A stretch of DNA of 64,000 nucleotides from Pseudomonas sp. MWU15-20650 (GTDB lineage: Bacteria; Pseudomonadota; Gammaproteobacteria; Pseudomonadales; Pseudomonadaceae). This document shows positions 1 to 9,579 of the stretch, piece after piece. The translations under genes and the position numbers were made by a program. The number at the start of each line of letters is the position of its first letter. Within the stretch, counting starts at the first letter, position 1. The stretch covers positions 62,001-126,000 of the forward strand of contig NZ_JALJFG010000005.1 in assembly GCF_023242475.1 (NCBI RefSeq), written 5' to 3'. The notes under the pieces are model-generated. The model was not told the origin of the DNA and did no database searches. It was given only the letters and a program-made list of their open reading frames with translations.

Positions 1-231
1 TATCCAGTGTCGGTGACGTCGCTTACAGATTTTTCCAGCGGCAAAACTGCAGTTTTTATCCATCTGCACCGCTAAAAACGGCCAAAACGCCTGATCGCTC
101 GTGCGCGACGCTCGTGAGCATGGGTGCGTCGGTGTGAGACGCCGTGAGGGGCAACAAAAGCTTGATGATGCCCCTATTCGGGCGGATTGAGCGTAGCAGC
201 TGGCCCGTGTTTATCTAGGAGTTTCACGGCA

Positions 232-1608
232 ATGGCTATCAGTGTTTTCGACCTGTTCAAGATCGGCATCGGGCCTTCGAGCTCTCACACCGTCGGCCCC
301 ATGCGCGCCGCGGCGTTGTTCGTACAAACGTTGCGTGAGCGTGAACTGTTGGAACAGGTTCGGCGCGTTGAAGTGCAGCTGTACGGTTCGCTGTCGGCCA
401 CCGGCATCGGCCACGGCAGCGACACCGCCACCCTCATGGGGCTGATGGGCGAGTGGCCGGACGCGATCGACCCGTCGCAAATTGGCCTGCGCATTCATAC
501 CTTGCGCGAGACCGACACGCTATTGCTCGACGGTCGCCTGCCGGTGCCCTTCGTCTGGGCTCGGGACATGCGCCTGCTCGACGAAAACCTGCCGTTCCAC
601 CCCAATGCCATGACTCTGGTGGTGTATGGCGATGACGGCGAGTTGCATCGTGACACCTACTATTCCGTCGGTGGCGGTTTCGTGGTCGATGAGGCCCAGG
701 CCCGAAGCGGCGTAGCCGACATGGATCGCACTGAGCTCCCTTATGATTTTTCCAGTGCGGTGGAGTTGTTGCAGTTGTGCAAGACCCACAACCTGCGTGT
801 CGCCGAGTTGATGCTCGCCAATGAGAAAGTCTGGCGCAGCGAAGCAGACATCCGCAGCGGCCTGATGAAACTCTGGCGTGCCATGCAAGATTGCGTGGAG
901 CAGGGCCTCAAGCACGAAGGCATCCTGCCCGGTGGCCTGAACGTGCGCCGTCGTGCCGCCAAGTTGCACCGCAGCTTGCAGGAATTGAACAAACCCAATG
1001 TGATCGGTTCGACCTTGAGTGCCATGGAGTGGGTCAACCTGTTCGCCTTGGCGGTCAACGAAGAAAACGCCGCAGGTGGGCGCATGGTGACGGCGCCGAC
1101 CAATGGCGCGGCGGGGATCATTCCGGCGGTGTTGCACTACTTCATGAAGTTCAGCGACGACGTGACCGAAGCCAACGTGGTCGACTACCTGCTCAGCGCG
1201 GCAGCGGTGGGGATATTGTGCAAGAAGAACGCATCGATCTCCGGGGCTGAGGTGGGCTGCCAGGGGGAGGTGGGTTCCGCGTGCGCGATGGCTGCCGCCG
1301 GGTTGGCGGAGATCCTGGGCGCCACGCCCGAGCAATTGTGCAACGCGGCGGAAATTGGCCTGGAGCACAACCTCGGCCTGACCTGCGACCCGGTGGGCGG
1401 GTTGGTGCAAGTGCCGTGCATCGAACGCAACGCGATTGCAGCGGTGAAGGCGATCAACGCTGCGCAGATGGCCCTGCGGGGTGACGGCCAGCACTTCATC
1501 TCCCTGGACCGGGTGATCCGCACCATGCGCGATACCGGGGCCGATATGCACGACAAGTACAAAGAGACATCGCGCGGTGGGTTGGCGGTCAGCGCGGTTG
1601 AGTGCTGA
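232..1608 (+). CDS. sdaA: L-serine dehydratase (L-serine ammonia-lyase), iron-sulfur type
   Basis: Deaminates L-serine to pyruvate and ammonia in the cytoplasm, the last step when glycine betaine carbon leaves this locus via glycine and serine. The protein is 458 residues, the normal single-chain length. It has the N-terminal SSHTVGP motif (about residues 18-24) and a C-terminal domain with the spaced cysteines expected for a 4Fe-4S cluster ([29 protein letters not shown]). An ATG at 232 with TAGGAG about 11 bases upstream is preferred over an upstream TTG at 187, which would add 15 residues not typical of the family. A stem-loop follows the stop. Its place next to gbdR matches the serine dehydratase (sdaB) of the P. 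aeruginosa betaine locus, so the symbol could equally be sdaB. Confidence 0.93.
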   Translation: MAISVFDLFKIGIGPSSSHTVGPMRAAALFVQTLRERELLEQVRRVEVQLYGSLSATGIGHGSDTATLMGLMGEWPDAIDPSQIGLRIHTLRETDTLLLDGRLPVPFVWARDMRLLDENLPFHPNAMTLVVYGDDGELHRDTYYSVGGGFVVDEAQARSGVADMDRTELPYDFSSAVELLQLCKTHNLRVAELMLANEKVWRSEADIRSGLMKLWRAMQDCVEQGLKHEGILPGGLNVRRRAAKLHRSLQELNKPNVIGSTLSAMEWVNLFALAVNEENAAGGRMVTAPTNGAAGIIPAVLHYFMKFSDDVTEANVVDYLLSAAAVGILCKKNASISGAEVGCQGEVGSACAMAAAGLAEILGATPEQLCNAAEIGLEHNLGLTCDPVGGLVQVPCIERNAIAAVKAINAAQMALRGDGQHFISLDRVIRTMRDTGADMHDKYKETSRGGLAVSAVEC

Positions 1609-1614
1609 CCTGCT

Positions 1615-1648
1615 TTTGTGGCGAGGGAGCAAGCGCCCTCGCCACAAA
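1615..1648. repeat. REP-like hairpin, probable transcript end of the serine dehydratase gene
   Basis: Perfect 13-bp inverted repeat TTTGTGGCGAGGG / CCCTCGCCACAAA with an 8-base loop, just after the stop codon. It resembles Pseudomonas REP palindromes and could act as a terminator-like stem, but no T-run follows. The remaining ~400 bases up to gbdR hold no convincing gene. A short GC hairpin (CCCGC...GCGGG) near 1875-1891 is the only other structure seen. Confidence 0.7.
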
Positions 1649-2060
1649 GGATCGACACTGCTCATAAAGTGAACACTCGGATCCCAGCGCGCCACCTTTT
1701 AGCGCGTCGCAAACAGATAAGTAGCTCCCAAACGATTTTTTGCCCCACGGACCCTTCCCCGTGCTTTGGGTGACAGACTTTCCCTACGCTCTCAAAGCGC
1801 CTTCCCACAAGTGCTACCGATCTGCTCACACCCCCTTGAGCGGGCTTGTTCCTACATCCTTTTAGGGTATATCCCGCACTTACCGCGCGGGCTTATATAG
1901 ACGCGTCATCAGGTCGTTTTCAGGAGTTATTGAATAGCCATTCAATTTTAGGCATGGCATTTGCTCTATCAATTCAAAGCCTCTCTCCTCGCTGGAGCGG
2001 AGCGCAATAACAAGAGCCTCGCCTGAGGCCATCACCCGCTTTGTGTGAGGAGATACCGCG

Positions 2061-3164
2061 ATGACGTCGTTCAACTCCGGGGCCCAACCCCAGAACCGTG
2101 CGCCTCAATCCATCGGCTTTTTGCTGCTGGACAATTTCACGCTGATTTCCCTGGCGTCAGCAGTCGAACCCCTGCGCATGGCCAACCAGCTGTCCGGTCG
2201 CGAGCTGTATCGCTGGACAACCCTGAGTGTCGACGGCAACCAGGTATGGGCCAGCGATGGCCTGCAAATCACTCCCGATGCTTCCATGCACAAAGCCCCG
2301 GCCCTGGACACGGTGATTGTCTGTGGCGGCGTGGGTATCCAGCGTACGGTCACCCGTGAACACGTGTCGTGGCTGCAAAGCCAGGCGCGCCAGTCTCGCC
2401 GCCTCGGCGCCGTGTGCACCGGCAGTTGGGCACTGGCCTGCGCCGGTTTGCTCGATGGTTTCGATTGCAGCGTGCACTGGGAATGCCTGGCGTCGATGCA
2501 GGAAGCTTTCCCGCGTGTGTCGATGAGCACCCGACTGTTCACCCTCGACCGCAACCGCTTTACCAGCTCCGGCGGCACCGCGCCGCTGGACATGATGCTG
2601 CACCTGATCAGCCGCGACCACGGCCGTGAATTGTCGGCGGCGATCTCCGAAATGTTTGTGTACGAACGCATCCGCAACGAACAGGATCACCAGCGTGTGC
2701 CGCTCAAGCACATGCTCGGCACCAACCAGCCGAAGCTGCAGGAAATTGTTGCGTTGATGGAAGCCAACCTGGAAGAGCCGATCGACCTGGATGAACTGGC
2801 GGTCTACGTCGCCGTGTCTCGTCGCCAGCTGGAGCGGCTGTTCCAGAAATACCTGCACTGCTCGCCGTCGCGCTACTACCTCAAGCTGCGCCTGATCCGT
2901 GCACGGCAGTTGCTCAAGCAAACGCCGATGTCGATCATCGAAGTGGCGTCGGTGTGTGGGTTTGTCTCCACGCCTCACTTCTCCAAGTGCTACCGCGAAT
3001 ACTTCGGCATTCCGCCGCGGGATGAGCGCGTAGGCTCCAACACCACCCAGCAAGTGGCGATGATGCCGATTCCTCAGGCGCTGGTGTTGTCACCATTGTC
3101 GGGGCCGATGTCGGCGTTGAGCCAGGCTCGGAATGAGTCGACTTTTGCCAGTGTAAGGCTCTAA
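2061..3164 (+). CDS. gbdR: GbdR, AraC-family activator of glycine betaine catabolism
   Basis: Transcription activator of 367 residues. The N-terminal half (about 15-200) is a class I glutamine-amidotransferase-like sensor domain (GFLLLDNFTLISLASAVEPL; CTGSWALACAGLLDG). The C-terminal part (about 225-325) is a two-helix-turn-helix AraC DNA-binding domain (VSRRQLERLFQKYL, SIIEVASVCGFVSTPHFSK). In P. aeruginosa GbdR responds to glycine betaine and dimethylglycine and activates gbc, dgc and sox operons. Here the gene lies between the serine dehydratase and the carnitine operon, as expected for the orthologue. Start ATG is preceded by GTGAGGAGA. The protein is paralogous to CdhR in this window. 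Identity rests on domain structure plus location. Confidence 0.92.
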   Translation: MTSFNSGAQPQNRAPQSIGFLLLDNFTLISLASAVEPLRMANQLSGRELYRWTTLSVDGNQVWASDGLQITPDASMHKAPALDTVIVCGGVGIQRTVTREHVSWLQSQARQSRRLGAVCTGSWALACAGLLDGFDCSVHWECLASMQEAFPRVSMSTRLFTLDRNRFTSSGGTAPLDMMLHLISRDHGRELSAAISEMFVYERIRNEQDHQRVPLKHMLGTNQPKLQEIVALMEANLEEPIDLDELAVYVAVSRRQLERLFQKYLHCSPSRYYLKLRLIRARQLLKQTPMSIIEVASVCGFVSTPHFSKCYREYFGIPPRDERVGSNTTQQVAMMPIPQALVLSPLSGPMSALSQARNESTFASVRL

Positions 3165-3178
3165 GCCGAAGTGCTGCT

Positions 3179-3266
3179 ATCGGGAGCAAGCCCCCTCCCG
3201 CATTGACTGTGTTCACACGTTCAAATGTGCGAATACAGTCAATGCGGGAGGGGGCTTGCTCCCGAT
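3179..3266. repeat. REP doublet (REPIN), long perfect inverted repeat
   Basis: Two REP arms facing each other, 3179-3210 and 3235-3266, form a perfect 32-bp inverted repeat with a 24-base loop. The core is CGGGAGCAAGCCCCCTCCCG. It sits between convergent gbdR and the small gene at 3277-3540, so it can end both transcripts. The same REP core recurs at least ten times in this window. Confidence 0.9.
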
Positions 3267-3276
3267 CAGCGGCGCC

Positions 3277-3540
3277 TCAGGCGCCAGAGTTCTGCTTGAA
3301 CTGCACCAGGGCCGGTAACAGCTGCTTGTCGATCGCCTGGCGAACGGCCGGCAGAATCGTCGCACTACCGGAGTACATCTGCTCAACCATGCCCTTGAGT
3401 GCCTTGGCCCGGATAGCGCTCAAACCACGCACCGCACATTCGCACGCCTGCTCGGCGCTGGCGCCGCTGGACACTTCAAAGCCCAGCGAGCGCAGTTGGC
3501 CCAGCAGGTCATCCTGGTCAATCAAATCCGCGTGCATCAT
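3277..3540 (-). CDS. Small conserved-looking hypothetical protein, 87 residues
   Basis: Encodes an 87-residue, mostly helical, soluble-looking protein with no signal peptide or membrane segment. It has two close cysteines (CECAVRGL, about residues 32-39) and a C-terminal amphipathic stretch. I do not recognise the family. Codon use matches neighbouring genes, and the ORF fills the space between gbdR and the carnitine operon on the strand opposite gbdR. The position, between gbdR and the carnitine genes, corresponds to hypothetical genes of the P. aeruginosa locus. No function is claimed. Confidence 0.65.
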   Translation of the reverse strand: MMHADLIDQDDLLGQLRSLGFEVSSGASAEQACECAVRGLSAIRAKALKGMVEQMYSGSATILPAVRQAIDKQLLPALVQFKQNSGA

Positions 3541-3754
3541 GACGTTTATCCTGGTGTAGGGAACGGAGATCGACTTGGATTCTGGTAGGCCCTCGGTCGG
3601 TCGGCAAGGGCAGAATCAACGAATGGCTCAGATGGCTATGAACAGGTCGTTTTCGGGTCATTTACCGATAGCAGTAATAGGCACACTGAAGGCCAGGCAA
3701 GCAACTTGAAGGTTTGGTCACCCTCGGGATGTGATGCTTACACAAAGCGCTCTG

Positions 3755-3790
3755 CCCCGATCCAGTCACGGCTGGACCGGGGCTTTTTTT
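3755..3790 (+). terminator. Rho-independent terminator on the + strand without an annotated + strand gene
   Basis: GCCCCGATCCAG / CTGGACCGGGGC pair as an imperfect 12-bp stem with a short loop, followed directly by seven T on the + strand. No T-run follows on the minus strand. The flanking genes (stop of the dioxygenase at 3821, start of the 87-residue gene at 3540) are both on the minus strand, so the only + strand transcript it can end would begin in 3541-3750 or read through from gbdR. Confidence 0.7.
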
Positions 3791-3820
3791 GCCCGAGATT
3801 GTGGGTGGCCACACCGTGGT

Positions 3821-4981
3821 CTAGCGCTGCAACACCAGAATCCGCGAGAGCAGCTCATCCCGGTCGATGTAGCACCCCTGGAAATGCCGCGCGCCGGAGG
3901 CGGGATCAAACGCATTGCGCGCATGCAAGGTGCGGCGGTTATCGAAGCACCACAGTTCACCCGGGTTCAGGCGCCTGACCAGGCGAAAACGCGCCTCGCG
4001 TGTCATGGCGATAAAACGTCGATAAGCGCGATACAGCAACGGCATCTGCTCGACCGGCGCATCAAACGGCCCGCGTAAGAAGTTGGCCATGCGAATTTCC
4101 GCCACGTCCCCCGAGGCATCCAGCGCAATGATCGGTGCAAGGCGGCGGTAGTCGCTGTGCCGATCCTTGTTGCGAAACTCCACCGGGATCTCACACAGGG
4201 CGTCGAACGCCTCAGGGTCTTCGGCACGCAGCACGTTGGCGATGGCAAACCCGTCGACAAAAATACTTTCGCCGCCGTCAGCCTCATTCACCAGGCAATG
4301 CAGAAACTGCAGCCCCGGTTGCAGCTCTCGTGTGGGTAAGTCGCTGTGCAGCGGCAGGTTGAAAGCGGTATAGGCATTGCTGTCGGCATCGGCCTTGGAT
4401 TGCACATTGAACAGCACACCGAAATTGCTCTCACGAATAAAGGCAATGCGTTTGGCGACCAACGCCAGGGAGCCCGGCTCGGTGGGCACCCCACGGATTT
4501 GCGTCAGCCCCACGTCACGCAAGGCCAGCAGCCATTGCAGCAGGGCATTGGGGTCTTCCATCACCGCCGCGTAGTCGAAGACCGGCAGCTTGAGCGTGTG
4601 ATTCCACAACTGCGGCTTGGGCTTTTTGGCGTGGCGTTCGTGACGGGATGCATCGTCGTAGGCGTGGGCCCGCAACCAGCCGGGATCGTACTGGCTGCGA
4701 TGGCCACCGCTCCATTCCACACTCAGAAAACCCTGATCAATACGGGCGGCGATGGCGCTGAGGTTTTCATCCACATCAACGATCTCCAGCACCTGCTCGC
4801 GGGTCACGCTGTACACACATTCCGCGCACGGGCAGTTGTCCCGCAACCACGGGTGATGGAATGGGCTGATGCGACCATCGGCCCATTCCACGCGAATATG
4901 ATCGTTCAGTACCTGCACATCGGCGAGGTCGCAGGTCTTCGGGTACGTACGGAAGTCGGCAACAGCGGCGGCGGTTTGCAT
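3821..4981 (-). CDS. Gamma-butyrobetaine dioxygenase (gamma-butyrobetaine hydroxylase)
   Basis: Fe(II)/2-oxoglutarate-dependent hydroxylase predicted to convert gamma-butyrobetaine to L-carnitine in the cytoplasm. Length 386 residues, normal for the family. The N-terminal domain (about 20-110) has the Zn-binding DUF971-like pattern (WLRDNCPCAEC). The C-terminal TauD-like fold has the metal HxD motif in LPLHSDLPTRE, the distal His in RTLHARNAFD and the Arg in GARHFQGCYIDRD. It ends the leftward caiX-cdhCAB series, starting 9 bases after the cdhB stop. This joins gamma-butyrobetaine entry to carnitine catabolism. A trimethyllysine-type substrate cannot be excluded from sequence, but context favours butyrobetaine. 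Confidence 0.88.
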   Translation of the reverse strand: MQTAAAVADFRTYPKTCDLADVQVLNDHIRVEWADGRISPFHHPWLRDNCPCAECVYSVTREQVLEIVDVDENLSAIAARIDQGFLSVEWSGGHRSQYDPGWLRAHAYDDASRHERHAKKPKPQLWNHTLKLPVFDYAAVMEDPNALLQWLLALRDVGLTQIRGVPTEPGSLALVAKRIAFIRESNFGVLFNVQSKADADSNAYTAFNLPLHSDLPTRELQPGLQFLHCLVNEADGGESIFVDGFAIANVLRAEDPEAFDALCEIPVEFRNKDRHSDYRRLAPIIALDASGDVAEIRMANFLRGPFDAPVEQMPLLYRAYRRFIAMTREARFRLVRRLNPGELWCFDNRRTLHARNAFDPASGARHFQGCYIDRDELLSRILVLQR

Positions 4982-4990
4982 GGCGATTCC

Positions 4991-5470
4991 TTATGGTTTT
5001 TGGGGCGGCAGTCCAATCACTCGGCCAAGCAGGGCGGGTCTTGGCAGGTCCGTCTGTTCAGCGCTGATGGCGGCAAGTTTTTCCAGCGTGGCCTCGGTGA
5101 ACGGTGCCGAGTGCGGGCCGGCGAGATCGACATGCAACAGCATCTGTTCGTTACCGGCCAGCGCTCGCTCTTCGCCCACACGATGCAGGCTGTGATAGAG
5201 GTGCAGGCGCTTGGCGTCGTAGGCGATGAGTTGGGTGTGTACCTGGACCTCGGCGCCGAGCTTTACTTCATGCAGGTAGTTCAGGTGCAGTTCCAGAGTG
5301 AACAGCGAATGGCCGCTGGCTTCGCGGTTTTCGCTGTCCAGGCCGAGGGTGTCCATCAGCGCATCGGTGGCGTAGCTGAAGATCAGCAGGTAGAACGCGT
5401 CGCGCAGGTGGCCGTTGTAATCCACCCAGCCCGGCAGGACTTGGGTGGTGTAGGTGGTCAGTGCAGGCAT
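4991..5470 (-). CDS. cdhB: CdhB, betainyl-CoA thioesterase
   Basis: Hotdog-fold acyl-CoA thioesterase of 159 residues. It shows the 4-hydroxybenzoyl-CoA-thioesterase-like start PGWVDYNGHLRDAFYL with the catalytic-type Asp in VDYNGH, and a conserved YLHEVKLGAEV segment. In the Pseudomonas carnitine pathway it hydrolyses betainyl-CoA, made by CdhC, to glycine betaine and CoA. I place the start at 5470 because AGGAA lies at good spacing there. An upstream ATG at 5494 would overlap cdhA and has no better site. It is 13 bases from cdhA and 9 from the dioxygenase gene, so co-transcribed. Confidence 0.87.
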   Translation of the reverse strand: MPALTTYTTQVLPGWVDYNGHLRDAFYLLIFSYATDALMDTLGLDSENREASGHSLFTLELHLNYLHEVKLGAEVQVHTQLIAYDAKRLHLYHSLHRVGEERALAGNEQMLLHVDLAGPHSAPFTEATLEKLAAISAEQTDLPRPALLGRVIGLPPQKP

Positions 5471-5483
5471 GGTGGGGTTCCTG

Positions 5484-6449
5484 TTATTCGGCAAAGGCCA
5501 TGCCGTGCTTTTGCTTGGTGGTTTTCACCGCCTCCAGCACCGCCAGCAGGCAATCATCACGATAGCGCTCCAGCGCCGAGATGCTGTGTGTGCCCAGCTG
5601 ATCGCGGGTGCCATCGACCACATCATCGATCAGCTTGTCGGTCAGTTCCGGTGCCGGCAGGTAGGTCCACGGCAACTGCAACGCCGGGCCGAACTGCGCC
5701 ATGAAGTGCCGCATCCCGGCATCGCCGCCCGCGAGGGTGTAGGTCAGGAATGTGCCCATGAACGACCAGCGCAAACCAGCGCCAAACCGAATGGCGTCGT
5801 CGATTTCACCGGTCGTTGCCACACCGTCATTGACCAGGTGCAACGCCTCCCGCCACAACGCTTCGAGCAAACGGTCGGCGATAAAGCCGGGCACTTCCTT
5901 GCGCACATGCAGCGGGCGCATGCCCAGGGATTCATACACCTTGATCGCCGCCTGGATCGCTTGCGGCGCGGTGTTTTTGCCGCCCACCACTTCCACCAGC
6001 GGCAGCAGGTAAACCGGGTTGAACGGGTGGCCGACCACGCAGCGTTCCGGGTGGGTCGAACCTTCGTAGAACTCACTTGGCAACAGGCCCGACGTGCTCG
6101 AACCAATCAACGCGTTGGGCTTGGCCGCCGCGCTGATCTTACTGTGCAGCTCCAGCTTCAACGCCAGGCGCTCGGGGGCGCTTTCCTGGATGAAGTCGGC
6201 GTCTTTTACGCATTCTTCGATGGTGGCGACAAAGCGCAGGCGGTCCTGGGAGGCACCGGGCGCCAGGCCCTGTTTCTCAAGGGCTCCCCAGGCATTGGCG
6301 ACGCGTTTGCGCAGCGCTGCTTCGGCACCGGGCGCCGGGTCCCAGGCGACCACATCCAGGCCGTGGGCCAGGGCGCGGGACACCCAACCGCTGCCGATAA
6401 CACCGCTGCCGAGGGCGGCGAAGGTTTTGATCTCAGTGATAAAGCTCAT
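5484..6449 (-). CDS. cdhA: CdhA, L-carnitine 3-dehydrogenase
   Basis: NAD-dependent oxidation of L-carnitine to 3-dehydrocarnitine. The 321-residue protein belongs to the 3-hydroxyacyl-CoA dehydrogenase superfamily. The N-terminal Rossmann fold has [16 protein letters not shown] near residue 10. The catalytic region has the family [15 protein letters not shown] motif, followed by the helical C-terminal domain. Start at 6449 has AGGA seven bases upstream. A longer reading from 6506 would run into the upstream hairpin. Order cdhC-cdhA-cdhB matches the known P. aeruginosa carnitine operon. Confidence 0.92.
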   Translation of the reverse strand: MSFITEIKTFAALGSGVIGSGWVSRALAHGLDVVAWDPAPGAEAALRKRVANAWGALEKQGLAPGASQDRLRFVATIEECVKDADFIQESAPERLALKLELHSKISAAAKPNALIGSSTSGLLPSEFYEGSTHPERCVVGHPFNPVYLLPLVEVVGGKNTAPQAIQAAIKVYESLGMRPLHVRKEVPGFIADRLLEALWREALHLVNDGVATTGEIDDAIRFGAGLRWSFMGTFLTYTLAGGDAGMRHFMAQFGPALQLPWTYLPAPELTDKLIDDVVDGTRDQLGTHSISALERYRDDCLLAVLEAVKTTKQKHGMAFAE

Positions 6450-6479
6450 GTCGACAATCCTGAATAATGTGAAGAACCC

Positions 6480-6507
6480 TGTGGGAGCGAGCAAGCCCGC
6501 TCCCACA
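6480..6507. repeat. REP-like hairpin between cdhC and cdhA
   Basis: TGTGGGAGCG / CGCTCCCACA inverted repeat with a short loop, followed on the + strand by TTTTT. It sits in the 84-base gap between two genes of one leftward operon, so it would be in the mRNA. It could adjust the relative amounts of the upstream caiX-cdhC and downstream cdhA-cdhB messages. Confidence 0.75.
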
Positions 6508-6533
6508 TTTTTGATCCGGTTTCGGCAGGAGGG

Positions 6534-7421
6534 TTAGCCGCGCTTGGTGAGGCCCATCTTGATTCGGCCTTCGGCCGGGGTCATGACCCGTGCACCCAGG
6601 CGGCTGAGGATTTCACTGGCGCGTTCAACCAGTTGGCCGTTGGTGGCGAGCACGCCTTTATCCAGCCACAAGTTGTCTTCCAGGCCGACGCGCACGTTGC
6701 CGCCCAGCAGCACCGCTTGTGCGGCCATTGGCATCTGCATGCGGCCGATCCCGAAACCGGCCCACACCGCGTCGGCGGGCAGGTTGTCGACCATGGCTTT
6801 CATGGTGGTGGTATCGGCCGGCGCGCCCCATGGAATGCCCAGGCACAGTTGGAACAGCGGGTTATCGAGCAGTCCCTCCTTGATCATTTGCTTGGCGAAC
6901 CACAGGTGGCCGGTGTCGAAAATTTCCAGCTCGGCCTTTACCCCCAACTCTTGAATACGCTTGGCTCCCGCACGCAGTTGCGCCGGGGTGGACACGTAAA
7001 TGGTGTCGCCATCGCCGAAGTTCAGGGTGCCGCAATCGAGGGTGCAGATTTCCGGCAGCAGTGCCTCGACGTGGGCCAGGCGAGTCAGTGGGCCGACCAG
7101 GTCGGTATTGGGGCCGAACTCCATCGGGTTCTCGCCGCCACCGATCTCCAGGTCGCCACCCATGCCGGCGGTGAGGTTGACGATGATGTCGATATCGGCC
7201 TCGCGGATGCGCTCCATCACCTCGCGATACAGCGCGACGTCACGGCTGAACTTGCCGGTCTGCGGGTTACGCACATGGCAGTGCACCACGGTGGCGCCGG
7301 CCTTGGCGGCTTCTACGGCCGCCGCGGCGATTTGTTTGGGGGTGACCGGCACGTGCGGGCTTTTGGCGGTCGTGTCGCCAGCACCGGTGAGTGCGCAGGT
7401 GATGATGACGTCATGGTTCAT
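6534..7421 (-). CDS. cdhC: CdhC, 3-dehydrocarnitine cleavage enzyme (BKACE family)
   Basis: Beta-keto acid cleavage enzyme (DUF849/BKACE) of 295 residues. It uses acetyl-CoA to cleave 3-dehydrocarnitine, giving betainyl-CoA and acetoacetate. Family features include the start [30 protein letters not shown] with the metal-binding HCH, a [11 protein letters not shown] segment and a [11 protein letters not shown] region near the C-terminus. ATG at 7421 has AAGGAA eight bases upstream. The open frame extends further upstream into caiX but that part is a shadow. It follows caiX by 74 bases and precedes cdhA. Confidence 0.92.
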   Translation of the reverse strand: MNHDVIITCALTGAGDTTAKSPHVPVTPKQIAAAAVEAAKAGATVVHCHVRNPQTGKFSRDVALYREVMERIREADIDIIVNLTAGMGGDLEIGGGENPMEFGPNTDLVGPLTRLAHVEALLPEICTLDCGTLNFGDGDTIYVSTPAQLRAGAKRIQELGVKAELEIFDTGHLWFAKQMIKEGLLDNPLFQLCLGIPWGAPADTTTMKAMVDNLPADAVWAGFGIGRMQMPMAAQAVLLGGNVRVGLEDNLWLDKGVLATNGQLVERASEILSRLGARVMTPAEGRIKMGLTKRG

Positions 7422-7495
7422 GAGGCAGGTTCCTTGCAGGCGTGGTGATGCCGTTCGCGATCGGAAATGACCGCGAAACGGTGATTCGAAACAGG

Positions 7496-8440
7496 TTATT
7501 TGCTCGTCAATTGCAGGTTGGCCGCAGCCGGTTTGCCGTCGACGGTCGTCACACCTTCCAGCCAGCGGGCCTGGTCTTGCGGGTGATCCTTGAGCCACTG
7601 CCTGGCCGACTCGATGGCGTCTTTGTGATCCAGCAACGGCTGCATCATCCGGCTCTCGTCGGCGGCGGTGAAGGTCAGGTTGGTCAACAGTTTGTGCACG
7701 TTGGGGCACTGTTCGGCGTAGTTCGGCGAAGTGACGCTCCACACCGTGGCCATGCCTTCGTTCGGCCCCAGCGCGTCATCGCTGCCGGTGAGGTAGGTCA
7801 TCGCAACGTTGACGTTCATCGGGTGCGGCGCCCAGCCGAAGAACACCACGGCCTCCTTGCGGCGCACGGCGCGGTCCACGGCGGCCAGCATGCCGGCCTC
7901 GCTGGACTCCACGAGCTGGAATTTACCCAGGCCGAACTGGTTCTTGGCGATCATCGCCTTGATCTGGGTATTGGCGCCGGAGCCCGGTTCGATGCCGTAG
8001 ATCTTGCCGCCCAGTTCTTTTTCGAACTTGGCGATATCGGCGAAGGTTTTCAGGCCCTTGTCCGCCAGGTAAGTCGGCACGGCCAGGGTCGCGCGGGCGT
8101 CTTCCAGGCTCGGTTTCTCAAGGACCTTGACCTGCTTGGCATCGATGAACGGGGTGATGGTCTGGGTCATCAGCGGGTTCCAGTAACCGAGGAACAGGTC
8201 CAGGCGCTGGTCGCGGATGCCGGCGAAGATGATTTGCTGGGAGGCACTGGTCTGTTTGGTCTTGTAGCCGAGGCCATCGAGCAATACCTGGGTCATGGCG
8301 CTGGTGGCGATCACGTCGGTCCAGTTCACCACGCCCATGCGTACGTTCTGGCAAGACGCCGCGTCGGCCGCCAGTACATTCGTGCTCAAGATGGCGCTGG
8401 CGCTGAGTGCAAGCACACAGCGGCTGATCAGTCGGTTCAT
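7496..8440 (-). CDS. caiX: CaiX, carnitine-binding periplasmic protein
   Basis: Substrate-binding protein of an OpuAC-type ABC transporter, 314 residues with a cleavable signal peptide (about 1-24, ending VLAADA). The mature part has [21 protein letters not shown] and [14 protein letters not shown], typical of choline/betaine/carnitine binding proteins. No permease or ATPase gene is nearby. In P. aeruginosa CaiX works with the CbcWV core encoded elsewhere, and the same is inferred here. It is the first gene of the leftward carnitine operon, divergent from cdhR. The start has GAGGG eight bases upstream. Confidence 0.92.
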   Translation of the reverse strand: MNRLISRCVLALSASAILSTNVLAADAASCQNVRMGVVNWTDVIATSAMTQVLLDGLGYKTKQTSASQQIIFAGIRDQRLDLFLGYWNPLMTQTITPFIDAKQVKVLEKPSLEDARATLAVPTYLADKGLKTFADIAKFEKELGGKIYGIEPGSGANTQIKAMIAKNQFGLGKFQLVESSEAGMLAAVDRAVRRKEAVVFFGWAPHPMNVNVAMTYLTGSDDALGPNEGMATVWSVTSPNYAEQCPNVHKLLTNLTFTAADESRMMQPLLDHKDAIESARQWLKDHPQDQARWLEGVTTVDGKPAAANLQLTSK

Positions 8441-8634
8441 GGTGGATCCCTCGGCAGGTCGTTATTGTGGGAGCCGGCGTCTTTATGCGCCGTGCGATCA
8501 AGTTACGCAGCTTGCGGGGCAACAAAACGCACGGCGGCGACTCGCTCTTGCACTGCAGCGACCTGTGCTCTTGAATGGCCCGTAGAACTGGCGTATCACA
8601 GTGACCACGCTGCCCGTCCGACGAGAGCGCCACC

Positions 8635-9579
8635 ATGTCCCAGGATTTCTACTTTTTGCTGATGCCGGGGTTCTCGGCCATTGGCTTTATCTCTGCGCTG
8701 GAGCCGCTGCGGGTGGCCAACCGCTTTCGTGGCGAGCTGTACCGCTGGCACATATTGAGTGCCGACGGCGGCGCGGTGCTGGCGAGCAATGGCATGTCGG
8801 TCAACGCCGACGCCGCGCTGGAGCCGTTGAAGAAAGGCGCGACCTTGATGGTGGTGGCCGGCTTCGAGCCGTTGCAGTCCGCCACGCCGGCCCTGGAGCA
8901 CTGGCTGCGCCGTCTCGACCACGACGGCGTGACCCTCGGCGCCATCGACACCGGTGCCTGTGTGCTGGCCGAGGCGGGCCTGCTCGACGGCTACCGCCTG
9001 ACCCTGCATTGGGAAGCCATCGACGCCTTCAAGGAGTCGTACCCGCACCTGAGCGTGACCCAGGAATTGTTCGAAATCGACCGCCGTCGCATCACCTGCG
9101 CCGGCGGTACCGCCTCCATCGACCTGATGCTCGACCTGATTGCCCAGGCCCATGGCCCTGAGTTGGCTATCCAGGTGTCCGAGCAATTTGTGCTCGGGCG
9201 CATCCGTCCGCGCAAAGACCACCAGCGCATGCAGATCGCCACGCGCTACGGCATCAACAACAAAAAGCTGGTGCAAGTGATCGGTGAAATGGAACAACAC
9301 ACCGAACCGCCGCTGACCACCCTGGCACTGGCCGAGGCGATCAAAGTCACCCGGCGCCAGTTGGAGCGGTTGTTTCGTCTGCATTTGAACGACACGCCAA
9401 GCAACTTCTACCTCGGCCTGCGCCTGGAGAAAGCCCGGCAGCTATTGCGTCAGAGCGACATGAGCGTGCTGGAGGTGAGTATTGCGTGCGGGTTTGAGTC
9501 GCCTTCTTACTTCACGCGCAGCTATCGGGCGCGGTTTGCCAAGTGCCCAAGGGAGGATCGGCGACGAGAGGTGGTTTGA
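8635..9579 (+). CDS. cdhR: CdhR, AraC-family regulator of carnitine catabolism
   Basis: Protein of 314 residues with the same architecture as GbdR: an amidotransferase-like sensor domain (FYFLLMPGFSAIGFISALEP; DTGACVLAEAGLLDGY) and a C-terminal AraC domain (VTRRQLERLFRLHL; SVLEVSIACGFESPSYFTRS). It is divergent from caiX with a 194-base shared promoter region, as for carnitine-responsive CdhR in P. aeruginosa. Its stop codon overlaps the -35-like element of the next gene. Confidence 0.9.
   Translation: MSQDFYFLLMPGFSAIGFISALEPLRVANRFRGELYRWHILSADGGAVLASNGMSVNADAALEPLKKGATLMVVAGFEPLQSATPALEHWLRRLDHDGVTLGAIDTGACVLAEAGLLDGYRLTLHWEAIDAFKESYPHLSVTQELFEIDRRRITCAGGTASIDLMLDLIAQAHGPELAIQVSEQFVLGRIRPRKDHQRMQIATRYGINNKKLVQVIGEMEQHTEPPLTTLALAEAIKVTRRQLERLFRLHLNDTPSNFYLGLRLEKARQLLRQSDMSVLEVSIACGFESPSYFTRSYRARFAKCPREDRRREVV

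Noticed and set aside
1..231. Possible regulator site before the serine dehydratase gene
   Set aside because: Several GC-rich direct-repeat fragments (GTGCG, CGACG) were seen, but none fits the candidate GbdR pattern or spacing, so nothing is claimed. No other feature was seen in this stretch.
1880..2074. 64-codon minus-strand frame between the serine dehydratase and gbdR
   Set aside because: It overlaps the gbdR start, has no good ribosome site, and no recognisable domain. It could be real but cannot be supported.
1910..3654. Repeated 12-mer CAGGTCGTTTTC upstream of gbdR and at 3643
   Set aside because: A 12-base match between two places in 64 kb is expected by chance and the flanks do not agree.
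4346..6467. Long + strand frames opposite the butyrobetaine dioxygenase and cdhB/cdhA genes
   Set aside because: They mirror third-position GC of the real minus-strand genes and have no family features.
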